Positions 9,698-20,867 of a stretch of DNA of 64,000 bases are shown here, in pieces. The position numbers and the translations under genes are program-made. Position 1 is the stretch's first letter. Each line of letters opens with the position of its first letter. This stretch comes from Nitzschia sp. DOCU1 (lineage: Eukaryota; Bacillariophyta; Bacillariophyceae; Bacillariales; Bacillariaceae): the NCBI GenBank assembly GCA_951394045.1, contig OX595990.1, positions 2,968,549-3,032,548 on the forward strand, in the 5' to 3' direction. Under the pieces are notes generated by a model, which saw only the letters and a list, made by a program, of their open reading frames with translations, was not told the origin of the DNA and did no database searches.

Positions 9698-11117
9698 TCA
9701 TTGCCCAGATGATCGAGTACGGTAGGCGTGGTCTCCACCTTGCGAGCCATGCGCCGACGGATTTTGGTGACTTCCCGTGTGGTGCGACAACTGAGGCTGA
9801 GCCTGGGGAACGGCTGCGGCATATCCTCGCGACCCCGATTGACTGGGATCTTGCTGTACCACTGGAGCGGGGTATTCATTGCCGCCCGATCGACTTCGTT
9901 CTGTTTCGAGGACTTGATCAGCGCCCAAGGGTGCAGGCTTTCGCTGGTCGGCTCCTACAACTTCTGGCTGAAAGGCTGGACCGCCCTGGCCCTGATTCTG
10001 CGAGCCTTGCTGATTGGGATCCTGCTGGTTCGACAATAGAGGTCGTTCTGGGGGTGCACGTGCTCGTTCTTGCTGAAGATTGAGAACAGTCCAGTCAAAC
10101 ATATTGTCATACTGGAACCCCTTGCGGTAAAATAGTTCCTTGAACAGTCGCTTCAAGTAGGCGTAGTCCGGTCGATCCTCAAATCTAAGGGAACGGCAGT
10201 ACTCAAAATACGAACGGAACTCCGTTGCATATCCCTTGCACAGCTGCTCTGTGCTAGTCGACATCTTTCGATCCATAATTCGTTCATACTTTTGCTTCTT
10301 CGTGTTCGCCTTGAGCCCTTGCCAGGGCAGCGAGCCTCTAATAAAGTACATGAGGACGTACCCCAGGGACTCTAGATCATCACGACGACTCTGCTCAATG
10401 CCGATATGGGTATTGATTGAGGCATATCGCGCCGTTCCTGTCAAGTTCTTGTTCTCACGGTAAGGAATGTGCTGGTGGGAGCGAGGATCGCGATACTTCT
10501 TGGCAAGTCCGAAATCAATAATATGAATGACCGACTGCCGTTTGCCTAGACCGATGAGGAAATTGTCTGGTTTGACATCGCGATGAATAAAGGATTTCGT
10601 GTGCACGTATTCTAATCGACTGAGCAGCTGATCGGCAAGCATGAGCACCGTTTTCAACTGAAATCGTCGACCACAATAATTGAACAAATCTTCGAGCGAG
10701 GGGCCTAGCAAGTCAAGGACCATGACGTTGTAGTCTCCCTCGATTCCATACCATCGAACATTCGGAATACCGACTAGAGATATTCAAAGCAAAACGTGGT
10801 GAGATTCGAGTTGTTAAAAGCTGGATAAACGTGCCGATCCCTCCGGTGCCAAACGCCGCAGATAAAACCCGGAGGATCGATTCACAGCCGCAACGCGGCG
10901 ACTGTAGCTAGAATAGCAGGGATAACTTACGTCCTCCATGCAAGATGCGATAGATCTTGCTTTCATACAACAGCTGAGGATGCTTTGTTTTGACCGATTC
11001 AAGCTTGATGGCAACCTCCTCGCCGGTGGTCATGTTGGTGCCCAGATAGATGTCGCCAAAGGAACCCGATCCGATTTTTCGGCCCAACCGGTACTTCTTC
11101 CCCACACGCAGCTCCAT
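9698..11117 (-). CDS. casein kinase 1 (CK1 delta/epsilon-like) Ser/Thr kinase, one intron
   Basis: Exons 11117-10931 and 10773-9698, joined across a 157-bp GT-AG intron (donor GTAAGT, phase 1). The product is 420 aa. Kinase landmarks sit at the positions usual for CK1: glycine loop GSGSFG (16-21), catalytic Lys38 in AIKLE, HRD at 126-128, DFG at 149-151, and the CK1-specific LPWQGLKA. Splicing restores [12 protein letters not shown] across the junction, as CK1 requires. The C-terminal 130 residues are a Gln/Pro/Ser-rich tail ([16 protein letters not shown]), the part that sets localisation and autoinhibition in other CK1s. Expected roles are in Wnt-like, circadian, vesicle and DNA-repair signalling. 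Confidence 0.93.
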
Positions 11118-12048
11118 GATTCCAGCTATCTATCCTCCTTTACTCTGGAGGGACACTTCTTCTGAAACAGACGCCTTTCTTTCCCACTCCAGTATGACTG
11201 GTTAGGCAATGAAAGATGTGGAAGCCAAACGCGCCCTATCGACAATGCGGCGGCGGCATGGAGGCGTTGCACCATTGCGTTCTCTCGCAGCTGTTTGCTG
11301 TTTGGGATAGTCCGCGTTCCAGCGCGACAGCCCACGAGAGGAATCAGGCGATCTCGACGGAAATGGCACTTTTGCTAAAAATTTAGGCATACGAATTCCC
11401 AGTATCAATCGTATACACACATATATACCTGAAGAACAATAAAACTCCGAGCAATCACCTGTCTTTGCCCGAACGCATTTTCGACCATTTCGACTCAGAA
11501 GGGTGGACGCAAGCGGCCGATCGAGCCGGGAGAGCAACCACACGCCAGAAAAGAAGCAGACGCTGCGTCGTGCAGCAGTAACCGGTATCCGATTTTTCTA
11601 CTAGATGCTACTACCGGTAGCTAGAGAAGCAATCTCAAACCTGTTACCAGGTACAGGATGCAGCTTATTTTTAGCCATTAGTATTGCAGCAGATTCTTTC
11701 TAGATGCTAATTGTACTAATATGACGAGATCAAGTACCTACTAGCTACTGGTGCGACCAGAACTCCATCATTGGCACCATGCCGAGATAGCGGCGAGATC
11801 AAATCCTCCCTTCCCCGCCGGTACTGCCGCTTTCGAAATGACCTTCAATCAAACTCGATGTGGGTAAGAATCTAAAAAAGAACAATTCGTGTCGCCTTTT
11901 CCATAACAATTTTGATTGAAGTACAGATTACGTGACTCCTAGCAGCAGCCACTACTGCTTGGGCTCTACGTGGAGTAGCAGAGACCAAAAGACCGACGAG
12001 CTTTACCCAAAATCTAATCCTATCGGATCTCGTTAAACTGTGCTCGTT
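11118..12048. other. intergenic region
   Basis: This lies upstream of the CK1 gene and downstream of the MRK[IV]S-repeat gene. It holds TACCGGTA (11612-11619) and TACCAGGTA (11645-11653) only 25 bp apart. A 113-codon minus-strand frame (11202-11543) has no protein-like character. Confidence 0.45.
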
Positions 12049-14013
12049 CTACCTATTGTCTGGCGCCAAAAAGTCCCCTGTTTTCATCACAGAAAGGGAA
12101 GACCACAACGGGTTGGATGGATGATGCGCCATGGGATCCACCAAATCGACATCTCCATCCCAGGAACGCGAACTACTTGTCCGTACGAGGCCCCTAGATC
12201 TTCCGGCTTGATTGCCATTCTGAGTCTTCCCACGCTGTTCCAAGTGACTTGCGGTCTCTGTATTGGGGCGTCGGTTCGACCAACGGGATTCTTCAGCATC
12301 GGACGGAGGTTGAGACGGGAAGGACGGGGGTATGTACACATCTCTCCGATGGGGCGATCGGGATCGGCCATTGCGAGGGGCAGGGGGCAAAGGTGCCTTC
12401 TTGGTGGCTGTGAAACTCATACTGCTCACGGACATTTCCAAATTCGTGGCAGATGTTTCAAAATTCAAAGAACTGAGTGATGCATTCAAGTTGGACATGG
12501 ACTGGCCGAGATTGGACGCAGACATGGCAAGTAAGCTATCTCCGGCAAACATGGACTGGGCTCTTGCAGCCAACTCGATATCTTTCAGGAGCGCTTCTCT
12601 TGTGGGTGTCGAAGCTCGCCCTCTACCGGGCTTGCGGAGATTGAAAGATCCCGTTGGTGGAATGAAAGCATAGGAATTCGAGCTGGGATTCTGGTTGCTG
12701 GAACTAGAATCACTTGAACCCTTGCTATTGCGGTCACTCTTTTTCTGACGATGACCGTGATGCGTCTTGATTCCTTTTGGAGGAGGGGGCGAGGGTGTTA
12801 TTGCTGGAGCACCGACAGGAATATCCAAATTCCTACGCGATACACGTCGCACGAAACTTCCCAAAGGAGGGACAAAATCTCTTCGATTCTGTTCCGGAAG
12901 TGAACTGCTAGGATCACTCGCTGCCTCCCCAGACATCTTGGAGCTTTCGGGGGATTCCATGATCTGATCCATGTCTGCATCATTGCGTTCGGAGGACCGC
13001 CCATAACCCACAACGTCGGTGTGTTCTGAGGTGTGTCCCAACAAATCTCTCATTTCCCTGGGTACGTCATTAAGGTCCATGTCCTCAAATACGATGGATG
13101 CATGGTGAACTTCCATATCCTTGTGGATATTACCAAATACAGGATCATACATTCCCAGAGCGGAAACTTTGCGCATTAACCGTTGCTGCTCCTTTGTAGC
13201 TTCGATGACACCACCAAACTCCTTGGGCCCCCCAGCTCTTTGTCCACCCGCTTCATGCTGTGGAATCGTTACTTGAAAAGGCAGGAAATCAAGCCCTTCA
13301 TCTGGGACGAAACATTGATCTAGATCAAGTGACCGAGTTCTTTGTTGCTTTTCCTTTCGATTGGGGCGGTGGTTCACTTCGAGGATGGGCTCTTCGTTGT
13401 CGACTGATCGACTTCGCCGGCGAGGTGACGGGATATCCCGGTCAGCATCATGTCCGGAATCTCCTACCAAAAGACCAACAAAGTCGGTGGGTTCCTCAGA
13501 TTGATTTGTGTGATGCCGGGAATCGGAGTTCCGTGACCTCGACGGTCGTTTCTCGCGCTCGCTTTTCCGCCGGCCTGATTTGCTATGCTTACTTGCAGAT
13601 GCGGCAATACCATCAGCAGGATCCTCCAAACCTAGCATGGAAATCTTCCGCATTTGCTCCCTTGACGATTCTGTGGCGATAATTATTTCCGCATCCTTTA
13701 TCCGCCCATTTTTGTGTCGGTTGTGCCTTACTGTATCAGCAGGGTCTTCAAAGCCTAGTTTGGAGATTTTTCGCATCTTTTCAATGTCAGGGCCGGTTGC
13801 CACGATTTCTGCTGTGAGCTGCTTCTTTTCATGGTCACTTTCAGGTGAATTTTCAACGTCGATCACGGATCCTTCGGTGGAGGCAGTATGGCTGTTCTCG
13901 TTGCCGTCGGCATCATGGTGAGAACCCTTCCCGGCTGCTTTGGCTCGCCTCTTTTCCCGGTGTTTCCTCAGGGCTTCACCTCCCCGATCTTTTACGCGGT
14001 CCTGATCCGTCAT
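12049..14013 (-). CDS. unknown protein with three MRK[IV]S-x-LG-x-x-DP repeats
   Basis: 654-aa single-exon protein of no recognised family, charged and mostly disordered. A repeat occurs three times: MRKISKLGFEDPAD (residues 80-93), MRKISMLGLEDPAD (121-134) and MRKVSALGMYDPVF (270-283). Each is preceded by I-x-A-T or E-A-T and 5-7 polar residues. RK[IV]S looks like a kinase site. A second repeat pair is FVPPLGSFVRR and FIPPTGSFNLRK. A third region has SNL/SLN-type near-repeats (ASNLGQSMSNLNASLSSLNF). The ATG at 14013 is clear. The motifs look like conserved docking peptides in a scaffold, but there is no direct evidence for a function. Confidence 0.6.
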   Translation of the reverse strand: MTDQDRVKDRGGEALRKHREKRRAKAAGKGSHHDADGNENSHTASTEGSVIDVENSPESDHEKKQLTAEIVATGPDIEKMRKISKLGFEDPADTVRHNRHKNGRIKDAEIIIATESSREQMRKISMLGLEDPADGIAASASKHSKSGRRKSEREKRPSRSRNSDSRHHTNQSEEPTDFVGLLVGDSGHDADRDIPSPRRRSRSVDNEEPILEVNHRPNRKEKQQRTRSLDLDQCFVPDEGLDFLPFQVTIPQHEAGGQRAGGPKEFGGVIEATKEQQRLMRKVSALGMYDPVFGNIHKDMEVHHASIVFEDMDLNDVPREMRDLLGHTSEHTDVVGYGRSSERNDADMDQIMESPESSKMSGEAASDPSSSLPEQNRRDFVPPLGSFVRRVSRRNLDIPVGAPAITPSPPPPKGIKTHHGHRQKKSDRNSKGSSDSSSSNQNPSSNSYAFIPPTGSFNLRKPGRGRASTPTREALLKDIELAARAQSMFAGDSLLAMSASNLGQSMSNLNASLSSLNFETSATNLEMSVSSMSFTATKKAPLPPAPRNGRSRSPHRRDVYIPPSFPSQPPSDAEESRWSNRRPNTETASHLEQRGKTQNGNQAGRSRGLVRTSSSRSWDGDVDLVDPMAHHPSNPLWSSLSVMKTGDFLAPDNR

Positions 14014-14909
14014 TATATTATGTCACAACTCCAAACGCTGTTATTATCCTCAGCACAAATGGGATGTTGCCAACAACAACAACAACAGTGAAGCTAACGG
14101 GGGAGAGGTTCTGCCACTCTCGGTCAGACAGCTTAGATTGGGCACTCAACTTCTCGGTTAACAAAGAGAAGGTCGTCCCTGAAAGTGTTTCCCCTTGCGG
14201 ATAACAATCTAACGATATCCTGTGGTTCGACGCTTCCCATCCAACGAAGCAGTATGGTCTTGGAATTCACCACAAAAGGATAAGACACTTTCAAATTGGC
14301 GGGATGGATTTTTCCCCCCGTGCTCCTGTGCGCTGAGTGGCCAAGCGGCACACCACGTAATAGACGACGACATGAAAAGATGCATGAGATGCCTTTTTCG
14401 TTTACAACAAGGCATTTCACCTCAGGCATCAATCTTGGTGGTCGTAGAAGGAGGGCAATATAAAGTTATCCCGGGCGATACGAACGCGGCATACCTGCGA
14501 CACATCAATTAGATCTGATCCGTCCATATTCGAATAGTCGGTACCGAGAAATAATATGCCTCATAAGACTACCGGTAAAGCCTTGGTCATGAAAGGATCG
14601 AACTTCCCACCGGGTTTTCCCACTCCGCTTGCGCGCGCCCGCATCGCCGTTCTACGTACACCACCGCAATGCGACCATGACGCAAGTGTAGGGTCGTTGT
14701 GCCGTCGAACTCCTGCGTATGTTGTTACTTTCGAGCAAAACATCTCGCCCCCCTGGGTCCTCGATCGCCGCTCGCCATTACATGGCATATTGCGAAAAGC
14801 CTGATTCTTCCTGATTCGATCCTGACTGTGGACTCTTGAGTCTACAGAACTATTTCGCGTTTCGAATTTTAGGTCGAATTTTGGCGCAACACACCGTTGG
14901 GACGCTACA
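14014..14909. other. divergent intergenic region
   Basis: About 0.9 kb between the starts of the repeat-protein gene (minus) and the J-protein gene (plus). It contains a (CAA)n microsatellite (14071-14087) and TACCGGTA at 14570-14577. Frames on both strands overlap and look non-coding. Confidence 0.45.
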
Positions 14910-15749
14910 ATGGTGGGAACACATATCGCAAGGAAAGACCTGTATAAAGTCCTCAAAGTCTCACGGTAAGAATGAGTGTCTGTCTTCTATCGGTGATACT
15001 CCAAAGCTGTCTTATGAAAGAAAACTCATTTTCCCACCCATTCGTAACTTAGCGGAGCCACCACTGCAGAAATCAAGACGGCGTACCGGAAACTCGCCTT
15101 GGCGCTGCATCCGGATCGACACGATGGGTGCGAAATCAAGACAAAAGCCTTCAAAGAGGCGTCAGAAGCCTACAATATCTTAACGGACAACAATTTACGG
15201 AGGGAATACGATCTTTCCAATGGTTTCGCCCCCACCGGCTGGTATAACAAAAATCGCGCTCGACCACCACCCGCCAATTACCGAAAAGTTTATACTCCCC
15301 ATGCACCACCTGACGGAAAATGGCATGATGCGCAACGACACTATGATATGCATTATGGGGAAGGAATGTTTCGAGAAGCAGTAAAGGGGGCGTACGAACG
15401 TGCCAAGGCAGCCGGAGAGTTTGACTATGTTTCGCCGCTGGGAAAAGGTTTTGCGTTTGAGACGACGACGACCGGGAAGAACGCATACAAGCAGAATCCA
15501 TATTTCAAAAATCCCTACTCCAGAGCCGAGCAAGGCCCGCCGTCTCAACAGTACCATTACGAAGAATCATATATCAGTGAAGCCAAGACTGTTCTGAAAC
15601 GGAGAGAAAATGTGGTCAGCAAACTTCATGAGCGGCGACAAGAACGAATAGAAAGAGAAGCTATGGAAACAGTCGCCCCATCATATCCAGGTCAAAAAGT
15701 ATATCAACCACTGAATCATCAGAACAGCGGAACCTGCCAGATCATGTAA
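14910..15749 (+). CDS. J-domain (DnaJ-like) protein with C-terminal CaaX box, one intron
   Basis: Exons 14910-14965 and 15053-15749, with an 87-bp intron (donor GTAAGA, acceptor CTTAG, phase 2). The product is 250 aa. The J domain is at the N-terminus: [11 protein letters not shown] then [21 protein letters not shown], with the HPD tripeptide (38-40) that stimulates Hsp70 ATPase. The junction falls inside the J domain, so the short first exon is essential. The remainder is basic/aromatic without zinc-finger or client-binding domains, and ends in a charged helix. The last four residues are CQIM, a farnesylation-type CaaX sequence, so membrane association is likely. It is a type III J-protein acting as Hsp70 co-chaperone. 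Confidence 0.82.
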
Positions 15750-17220
15750 GTGGCTAGAAGGATATATGCGGCGCGGGGCATGCTCTGGGTACACAGTGGT
15801 GGTCCTCGACCACATTCTCTTGCCTCCCATGGCTTCTTTGCCCTGGCCTATGAGCAATCCTATAGTTCCAGCGGGTGTGGGATTTAAATAACCACACTTT
15901 TTATTAACTTGCAACTAGACGATGTAATGGTCGCCATACGATATTCTCAAAGAAAAATACGACACATCAAGTTCTGTTATCCTAGTTGGGATGGGGCGCT
16001 CAGTGTGGCTTACCGCCGAAGTTGTCGTACCCCGGTGAGGGTTTGGAGGCTCGGCTATTCAAGAGAGACTCGACATCATAACCTACACATCATTGCTAGA
16101 AGATTTGAACTAAACCTCCCATCGCCTCGCGGCGGAGAGAGGTGGAAGCATCAAATCCACACCAAGAGCTCGGCGTGCGAGAGTTGCCGGTGGGGTAGCT
16201 CTCAGGGTCTCAAGGATCTGAAAAGGCTCACAACATTTTGTGTATTTAAAACGTGGTGAAGCTCACGTCATAATACCAGTACGCTTTCTCTCGTTCGATG
16301 GCTTTGGAGCGCAGGGGCCCGGGGCGGGGCATAATAAAAGGATGGACAGAGGGAGTGAGTCGAGCGAGTCCTCGACTCCGCCTCCACCAAATCATGCCCA
16401 GGCATATTCTTGTCCCTTTCCTTCGTTCACAACATCACGCCACACCGAGATTCCATTCTATCACTTGGGACACTTCCACTGGGATCATACCGTACTTTTT
16501 GTGTTGATCGATCCCCCCTGGTCCCATACCCCCTCTCCTAAGTAAGCATTCGACTATGAGAAATTATGTATTTTCATATTCTAAGTAACTCACTTTATGT
16601 GAGAAATGTACGTAAGAATACTAAAATTATCCGTTCTCCAATTACAGGTTTGGCGGGTATTTCACCCCAAAAATTACGGTAGTCAAGGCGCAAACATAGG
16701 AATACATAAGAAAACCAATATGTTGGTCCGAAACGAGATAAGAGTAAAATGGGTTGTTCGGATCTGTTTACGCCTACCGGTAACCGGCTTCATAAGGGGA
16801 ATGAAGGCTTTTGGCAAGAAGTATCATCCGGTACCAAGAAACTATCGTACGCGACCAGGTAGAAATTCTACCGGTAGAATGCTATATTTGTTGCTCTTTT
16901 TTCTTACTTCTTCTCCAGAACAGGAATACCGCGCCCGTCTTTCAAGCTACGATAGTCGCCGATCCCTTTGTAGTGTAGTACGTGAAAATCTTCTGTTCCT
17001 GAAGGAGCAACGAATCAATCCTTTTATGATATTGCTTGCAGAAAACAGTCAAACCACGGACCTGGTAAAGCGGATTCCAACACCCCAGCTTTAGAATAAA
17101 AAGGCTTCCTCCCAGCCAAGGTGATTTGAAGTCGATTGGTCACAGAAGCGGAGACTAGAGTGGCCAGGCCGTTGACCCGTCGGCTTTAAACTCTTTGCTG
17201 TCTGTGGTTGTCACTTGACG
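15750..17220. other. long intergenic region
   Basis: About 1.5 kb without a convincing gene. It has a TACCGGTA at 16775-16782 and a perfect 16-bp palindrome ATTCTACCGGTAGAAT at 16865-16880. A short G/C-rich tract lies near 16312-16330. I could not match any part to a known structural RNA. Confidence 0.4.
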
Positions 17221-18234
17221 ATGGTCAGAACCTTGGGTCTTCACAAACGGGCAGGACAGAAGAGCACAGATTTATCGGAAGTAACGTCGAAGTCGAACTC
17301 CCCGCAGCAGGGCAGCAGTTCTACAATTACATACTCACCTGACAGTAGCGAAGAAGATTTGCTGGCTCGGATTGACGAAGATGAGATATTAATTTCGCCT
17401 ACTGCTTCCTCTGTTCAAACTGAAACTGTTCCCGAGGTTGAGAACGTTATCGATAAAAAGCGTGTCAGCTTTAGCAACGTAAACTTTCGGGTATTCTACA
17501 CAACGCTTGGAGACAACCCTGTAAGCACCGATGTAGCTAGTGTGTCCATGAAAGACGTTTCAACTCCTGATCCTTCTCTCCACTTCACACGTGCTGCCTC
17601 TCCGCCGATCATTTTGCAGGCATGCTCCCATGGTCCACCGGTAGGTAATCCACTAGGGCCAAAATCGCCCGACTAGATTTCACATCACTAGATACTACTA
17701 CTAACGATCATTCTTGCTGGTCTACTTGTTCAGTTGACCATCGAATGGAATCATTTTGGAACGCAGGAAATGAGCGTGGAAGACTGGGAAGAGCACAGAC
17801 CGTGGAGAAGGCACGGATCCCAATTGAAGATTCCTTGGCTGGATCGGCGCCAAATGTTGACAAGTCAAGTTTCTGAACGAGAAATCCTATTGGCAAACGA
17901 AGCAGTTCGACAAGCACAGGAGCAGAGGAGGCAAACAGTTCATCGTCAGAAATATGAAAAGCTCGAGTTATTAGCGCAAAGAGTTGTTGGAAAGATGAGG
18001 CGCGCTTTCTTATCGCCGAGAATGGCTTCTAAGCAAAAGCTGGGTGCATTTGGTGGTGGGGAGCCCGAATTGAGCGAGACGGAAAATTCTCATGGTGGAG
18101 GCCAGAATCTTCGTTTGCAGATGCTCCGGCGATCGTCAAGTACTAGCAGAATTCCTTCCAGCGGGAATGGCCCCACCAGGAGTATGGATCGCTGGAAAAA
18201 GTGGTCCAGCGAGAGGCACCTGAACACTCGGTGA
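17221..18234 (+). CDS. LGD/GPP-motif protein (diatom-type unknown family), one intron
   Basis: Exons 17221-17640 and 17734-18234, with a 93-bp phase-0 intron. The product is 306 aa. The conserved block begins RVSFSNVNFRVFYTTLGDNP (81-100). It continues after a Ser/Asp-rich insert with GPP at the end of exon 1, joined to LTIEWN at the start of exon 2, then EDWEEHRP. Reading through the intron stops after a few codons, whereas splicing makes GPP-LTIEW. This gene family is familiar to me from diatom genomes but has no known function. A basic coiled-coil region (about residues 185-230) follows. A related gene lies at 34888-35750. The frame also opens at a TTG at 17215; the ATG at 17221 is preferred. 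Confidence 0.72.
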
Positions 18235-18754
18235 TTTGAGAGCCCAGCCAGTTTTGATTTTGCTTCAATTTTTGTTATTGTACAGTCATTGCTTTCGTTT
18301 TTGACACGATCAGACCCGTTCGTAATACCCTGGGAGAGCATCTTTTCTGGGTCCCACAAAAGTGCTTTGCTTGCAAGCATGAACAATTACGGTTTTTCTT
18401 CAAGACTCCAAGACCACCTTGGTCCTAACTCTATAATGCATAGTCCTTTTACAGTAATCCCCGAACCATGCGTCGACTCGTGGCTAGAGCTTTGAAGCTT
18501 CAAAGAGAGCAATTTTCGGACCTAACTGACTCCAAGTGCAACGCTGGTTGCAACCCCCGATAACTTCAATCTCTGGGCACGACGGTTGTCCCGAAGGTTC
18601 GTAAGTTTTTGAAATGAGTATTCACCAATATCTGCGCTTCGCTCCGACCGCCAACCAGCGTCTAGACTTGCACTGCCGCGAGCAGCAGGGGCCGATGCGT
18701 TTCTTGTCTGTCCAATCCGTACATTCTGAAATGGGCTCGAACATACCACCAGCC
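18235..18754. other. convergent intergenic region
   Basis: About 0.5 kb between the 3' ends of the LGD/GPP gene and the LRR gene. I see nothing in it. Confidence 0.5.
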
Positions 18755-19966
18755 TTAGAGAACGGCTGGTCCTTGTATCAAGTAGTGGACTATATCGAAA
18801 GCTTGTATATCCAAATCTTCAGGAAAATTCGTACTGCCTGCTTTTTCCAAGATCAATGGCCATAACGACAGCGGGACTTTTGTGTCGACCAGAAGCGTCC
18901 TTCCTGCTCTATTGAGTGCCGCGTAGTAGTATAGGGTTGCCCTCGCCGTCACGGATGAATCCACGTTCACCTGATGAAGGCCGTAATTGTGTTTAACAAC
19001 GTCGACAAGCGGCTCAGCATTCTGAAACGGATTGTGACATAGGGAAAGCTTTCGGATATTCGTTGTATTGAGTTTCGACGCCAACATTGGCAAGCATTTA
19101 TCACATATATCTGTGCAAGATAAATCAAGTTCCTCTAGGGTTTTGTTCTCGGAAAGAGCCGAAAGCAAAGTTTCCACGTGTTGCGCATCCAGAAAGTTTT
19201 CCTTGAGATCCAAGTATCGCAAACTCGAATTACAGGACATTGCGATCACAATAGAATTGATATCCAGGCATTTTTGCCTCCCGATGAATTGCTGCGCCAT
19301 TTCAAGGCGTTCCAGTCGGGTCACTCCCCCCAAGAGTGCCCCGATTGCCGTGCAAGCTTCAGAATGACAGTTGTTGAAGGATATTCGTAGGTCATGGAGA
19401 GAAGGATGGTTTTGAAGACTGTACAGAATCTCTGCCAGTAGAGAGTCTTCGAGGTGGCAATGACTCAGATTTAGACATTGGAGAGAAGTTGCACGGGAGA
19501 ACCCATCGGCCAGCGTACTGACGGCTCGTCGATCCAGGTGGCAATGGCTCAAGTCGAGAGACTCGATATCGGTACTATCAATCGCTTGGACGATGCTCAC
19601 GGCTAGTCCAGGTGTTATTGATGAGTTGATATTTAGCGAGCGAATTGTTATTGTCTTGTGAAATAGCTCTGACGAAAGCGCATCGATTCCGTCTTGTGTT
19701 GGGTTGACCAATGTAAGCGTGTCTACTACAAAGGGTTGTGGTAGCTGTCCACATTCAATGAAAAACGAGCCCAGATGGCGACATGATGCAATGGTCAATG
19801 AAATGCATGTGTGCTTGGTTTGCATGAGAGCAGTGACTTCTTCCCATGGTGTACTCTCAAAACATAATCTCGAAATCTCCAGAGAATACTTTTCGGTTTC
19901 ATTGAGCTGGGCGACCTGTTCGCGGAACGATTCATCTACCTGCCGTCGAATGAAAAGTTCCTTCAT
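18755..19966 (-). CDS. leucine-rich-repeat protein (ribonuclease-inhibitor type)
   Basis: 403-aa protein. The central part (about 120-330) is made of LRRs of the RI/NOD type with units such as IESLDLSHCHLD, LQCLNLSHCHLED, LRYLDLKENFLD, LEELDLSCTDI and IRKLSLCHNPF. The N-terminus is a charged helix. The C-terminal 60 residues (YYAALNRAGR, LWPLILEKA) resemble the capping tail I have seen in diatom LRR proteins of unknown role. LRR arrays of this type bind proteins. No signal peptide or kinase domain is present, so it is probably intracellular. The ATG at 19966 is clean. The domain is certain; the function is unknown. Confidence 0.8.
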   Translation of the reverse strand: MKELFIRRQVDESFREQVAQLNETEKYSLEISRLCFESTPWEEVTALMQTKHTCISLTIASCRHLGSFFIECGQLPQPFVVDTLTLVNPTQDGIDALSSELFHKTITIRSLNINSSITPGLAVSIVQAIDSTDIESLDLSHCHLDRRAVSTLADGFSRATSLQCLNLSHCHLEDSLLAEILYSLQNHPSLHDLRISFNNCHSEACTAIGALLGGVTRLERLEMAQQFIGRQKCLDINSIVIAMSCNSSLRYLDLKENFLDAQHVETLLSALSENKTLEELDLSCTDICDKCLPMLASKLNTTNIRKLSLCHNPFQNAEPLVDVVKHNYGLHQVNVDSSVTARATLYYYAALNRAGRTLLVDTKVPLSLWPLILEKAGSTNFPEDLDIQAFDIVHYLIQGPAVL

Positions 19967-20399
19967 CTTGACTTGAGTTGTTGCACGTAGATATCTTTTG
20001 CAGGAATGAATGAGTGATGTATCCTGCAGCTATCATCGAGAAGGATAGCTGCCGCCCAATTTTGGGCGACGGGAGAGGAATGAGGACTTGGAAATAAGAT
20101 TCGAAAAATGTGATCGAACGCACGTCGGGACGCCCGGCTCGGTCCTGGTTGGCCATGCTCGCATGTCGCAGTTGTGGGGACGAAGCAATCCAAATTGTCC
20201 GACTAGCTCGAATGATCATACCTCATCACGTGCGCGATCTCAAGTTGACACCAAAATTCCGAGTGGAACATCTTCCATCCTCTCGGTCGGCATTGCTTTT
20301 CGTTTTATCGATACACTAAAGCACTTTACCGGTACTACTGCATTCGGAAGATTCACTTTATAGAACTACTATTGCCGTGACGGAATAGTTGTCGCTGCC
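19967..20399. other. divergent intergenic region
   Basis: Shared upstream region of the LRR gene and the small membrane orphan. TACCGGTA (20327-20334) sits 66 bp before the orphan's ATG. A 95-codon minus-strand frame (19932-20219) overlaps the LRR start and is not convincing. Confidence 0.4.
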
Positions 20400-20867
20400 A
20401 TGAATCATTTTCCAGGCGAGGACCATCACGCCATCTGCAAAGACACCAATTGCGCAATCCTACCAGTCGGCTTTGCTCTATTGGTCGTGGACTCTTATTT
20501 CGATCTTCGATGGGTCTTTCAACCTTCCCCAGCCACGGCTAAGGAATTGAGACGATACTATACGATGATTCTGGCGCCGCGCTGGAAGCCAATCCCTCAT
20601 CCAGGATTCCTGTTCCCCTTCTATGTCATCTACAAACTCTGCGTTCAGTGCCCGACCACATTCAATCACATGCTCCTGGCATTGTTTGTGCCAATCAGCT
20701 ATCGATATGTCGGAATATTGAATTTTCACGCCAGGGAACGATTGCAGCATTGGTGGACGGTAGTGGGGCTGAGAATCGGATTGGCGATTGTCAATACGTT
20801 AGCCCTGAGGGCGTATGGGGACTGTGCCTGGAACCACTTCACTGCGTTTCTGTTCGGTCGAGAGTAG
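20400..20867 (+). CDS. small membrane protein of unknown function
   Basis: 155-aa open frame from a clear ATG. Three or four hydrophobic stretches (about residues 18-34, 68-84, 91-104 and 118-134) are separated by short loops rich in Trp, Tyr, His and Arg, suggesting a small polytopic membrane protein. I recognise no family. The balanced composition and a single uninterrupted frame favour coding over chance. It converges with the alpha/beta-hydrolase gene. Whether it is expressed cannot be told from the sequence. Confidence 0.45.
   Translation: MNHFPGEDHHAICKDTNCAILPVGFALLVVDSYFDLRWVFQPSPATAKELRRYYTMILAPRWKPIPHPGFLFPFYVIYKLCVQCPTTFNHMLLALFVPISYRYVGILNFHARERLQHWWTVVGLRIGLAIVNTLALRAYGDCAWNHFTAFLFGRE

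Noticed and set aside
16606..17094. 162-codon plus-strand frame in the 15.7-17.2 kb gap
   Set aside because: It spans a perfect palindrome and AT-rich DNA and shows no domain, so it is likely chance.
15750..17220. Possible structural RNA in the GC-rich stretch near 16312-16330
   Set aside because: I compared it with the usual signature sequences of U1, U2, U5, U6 and SRP RNA and saw no match; folding and covariance searches could not be run.
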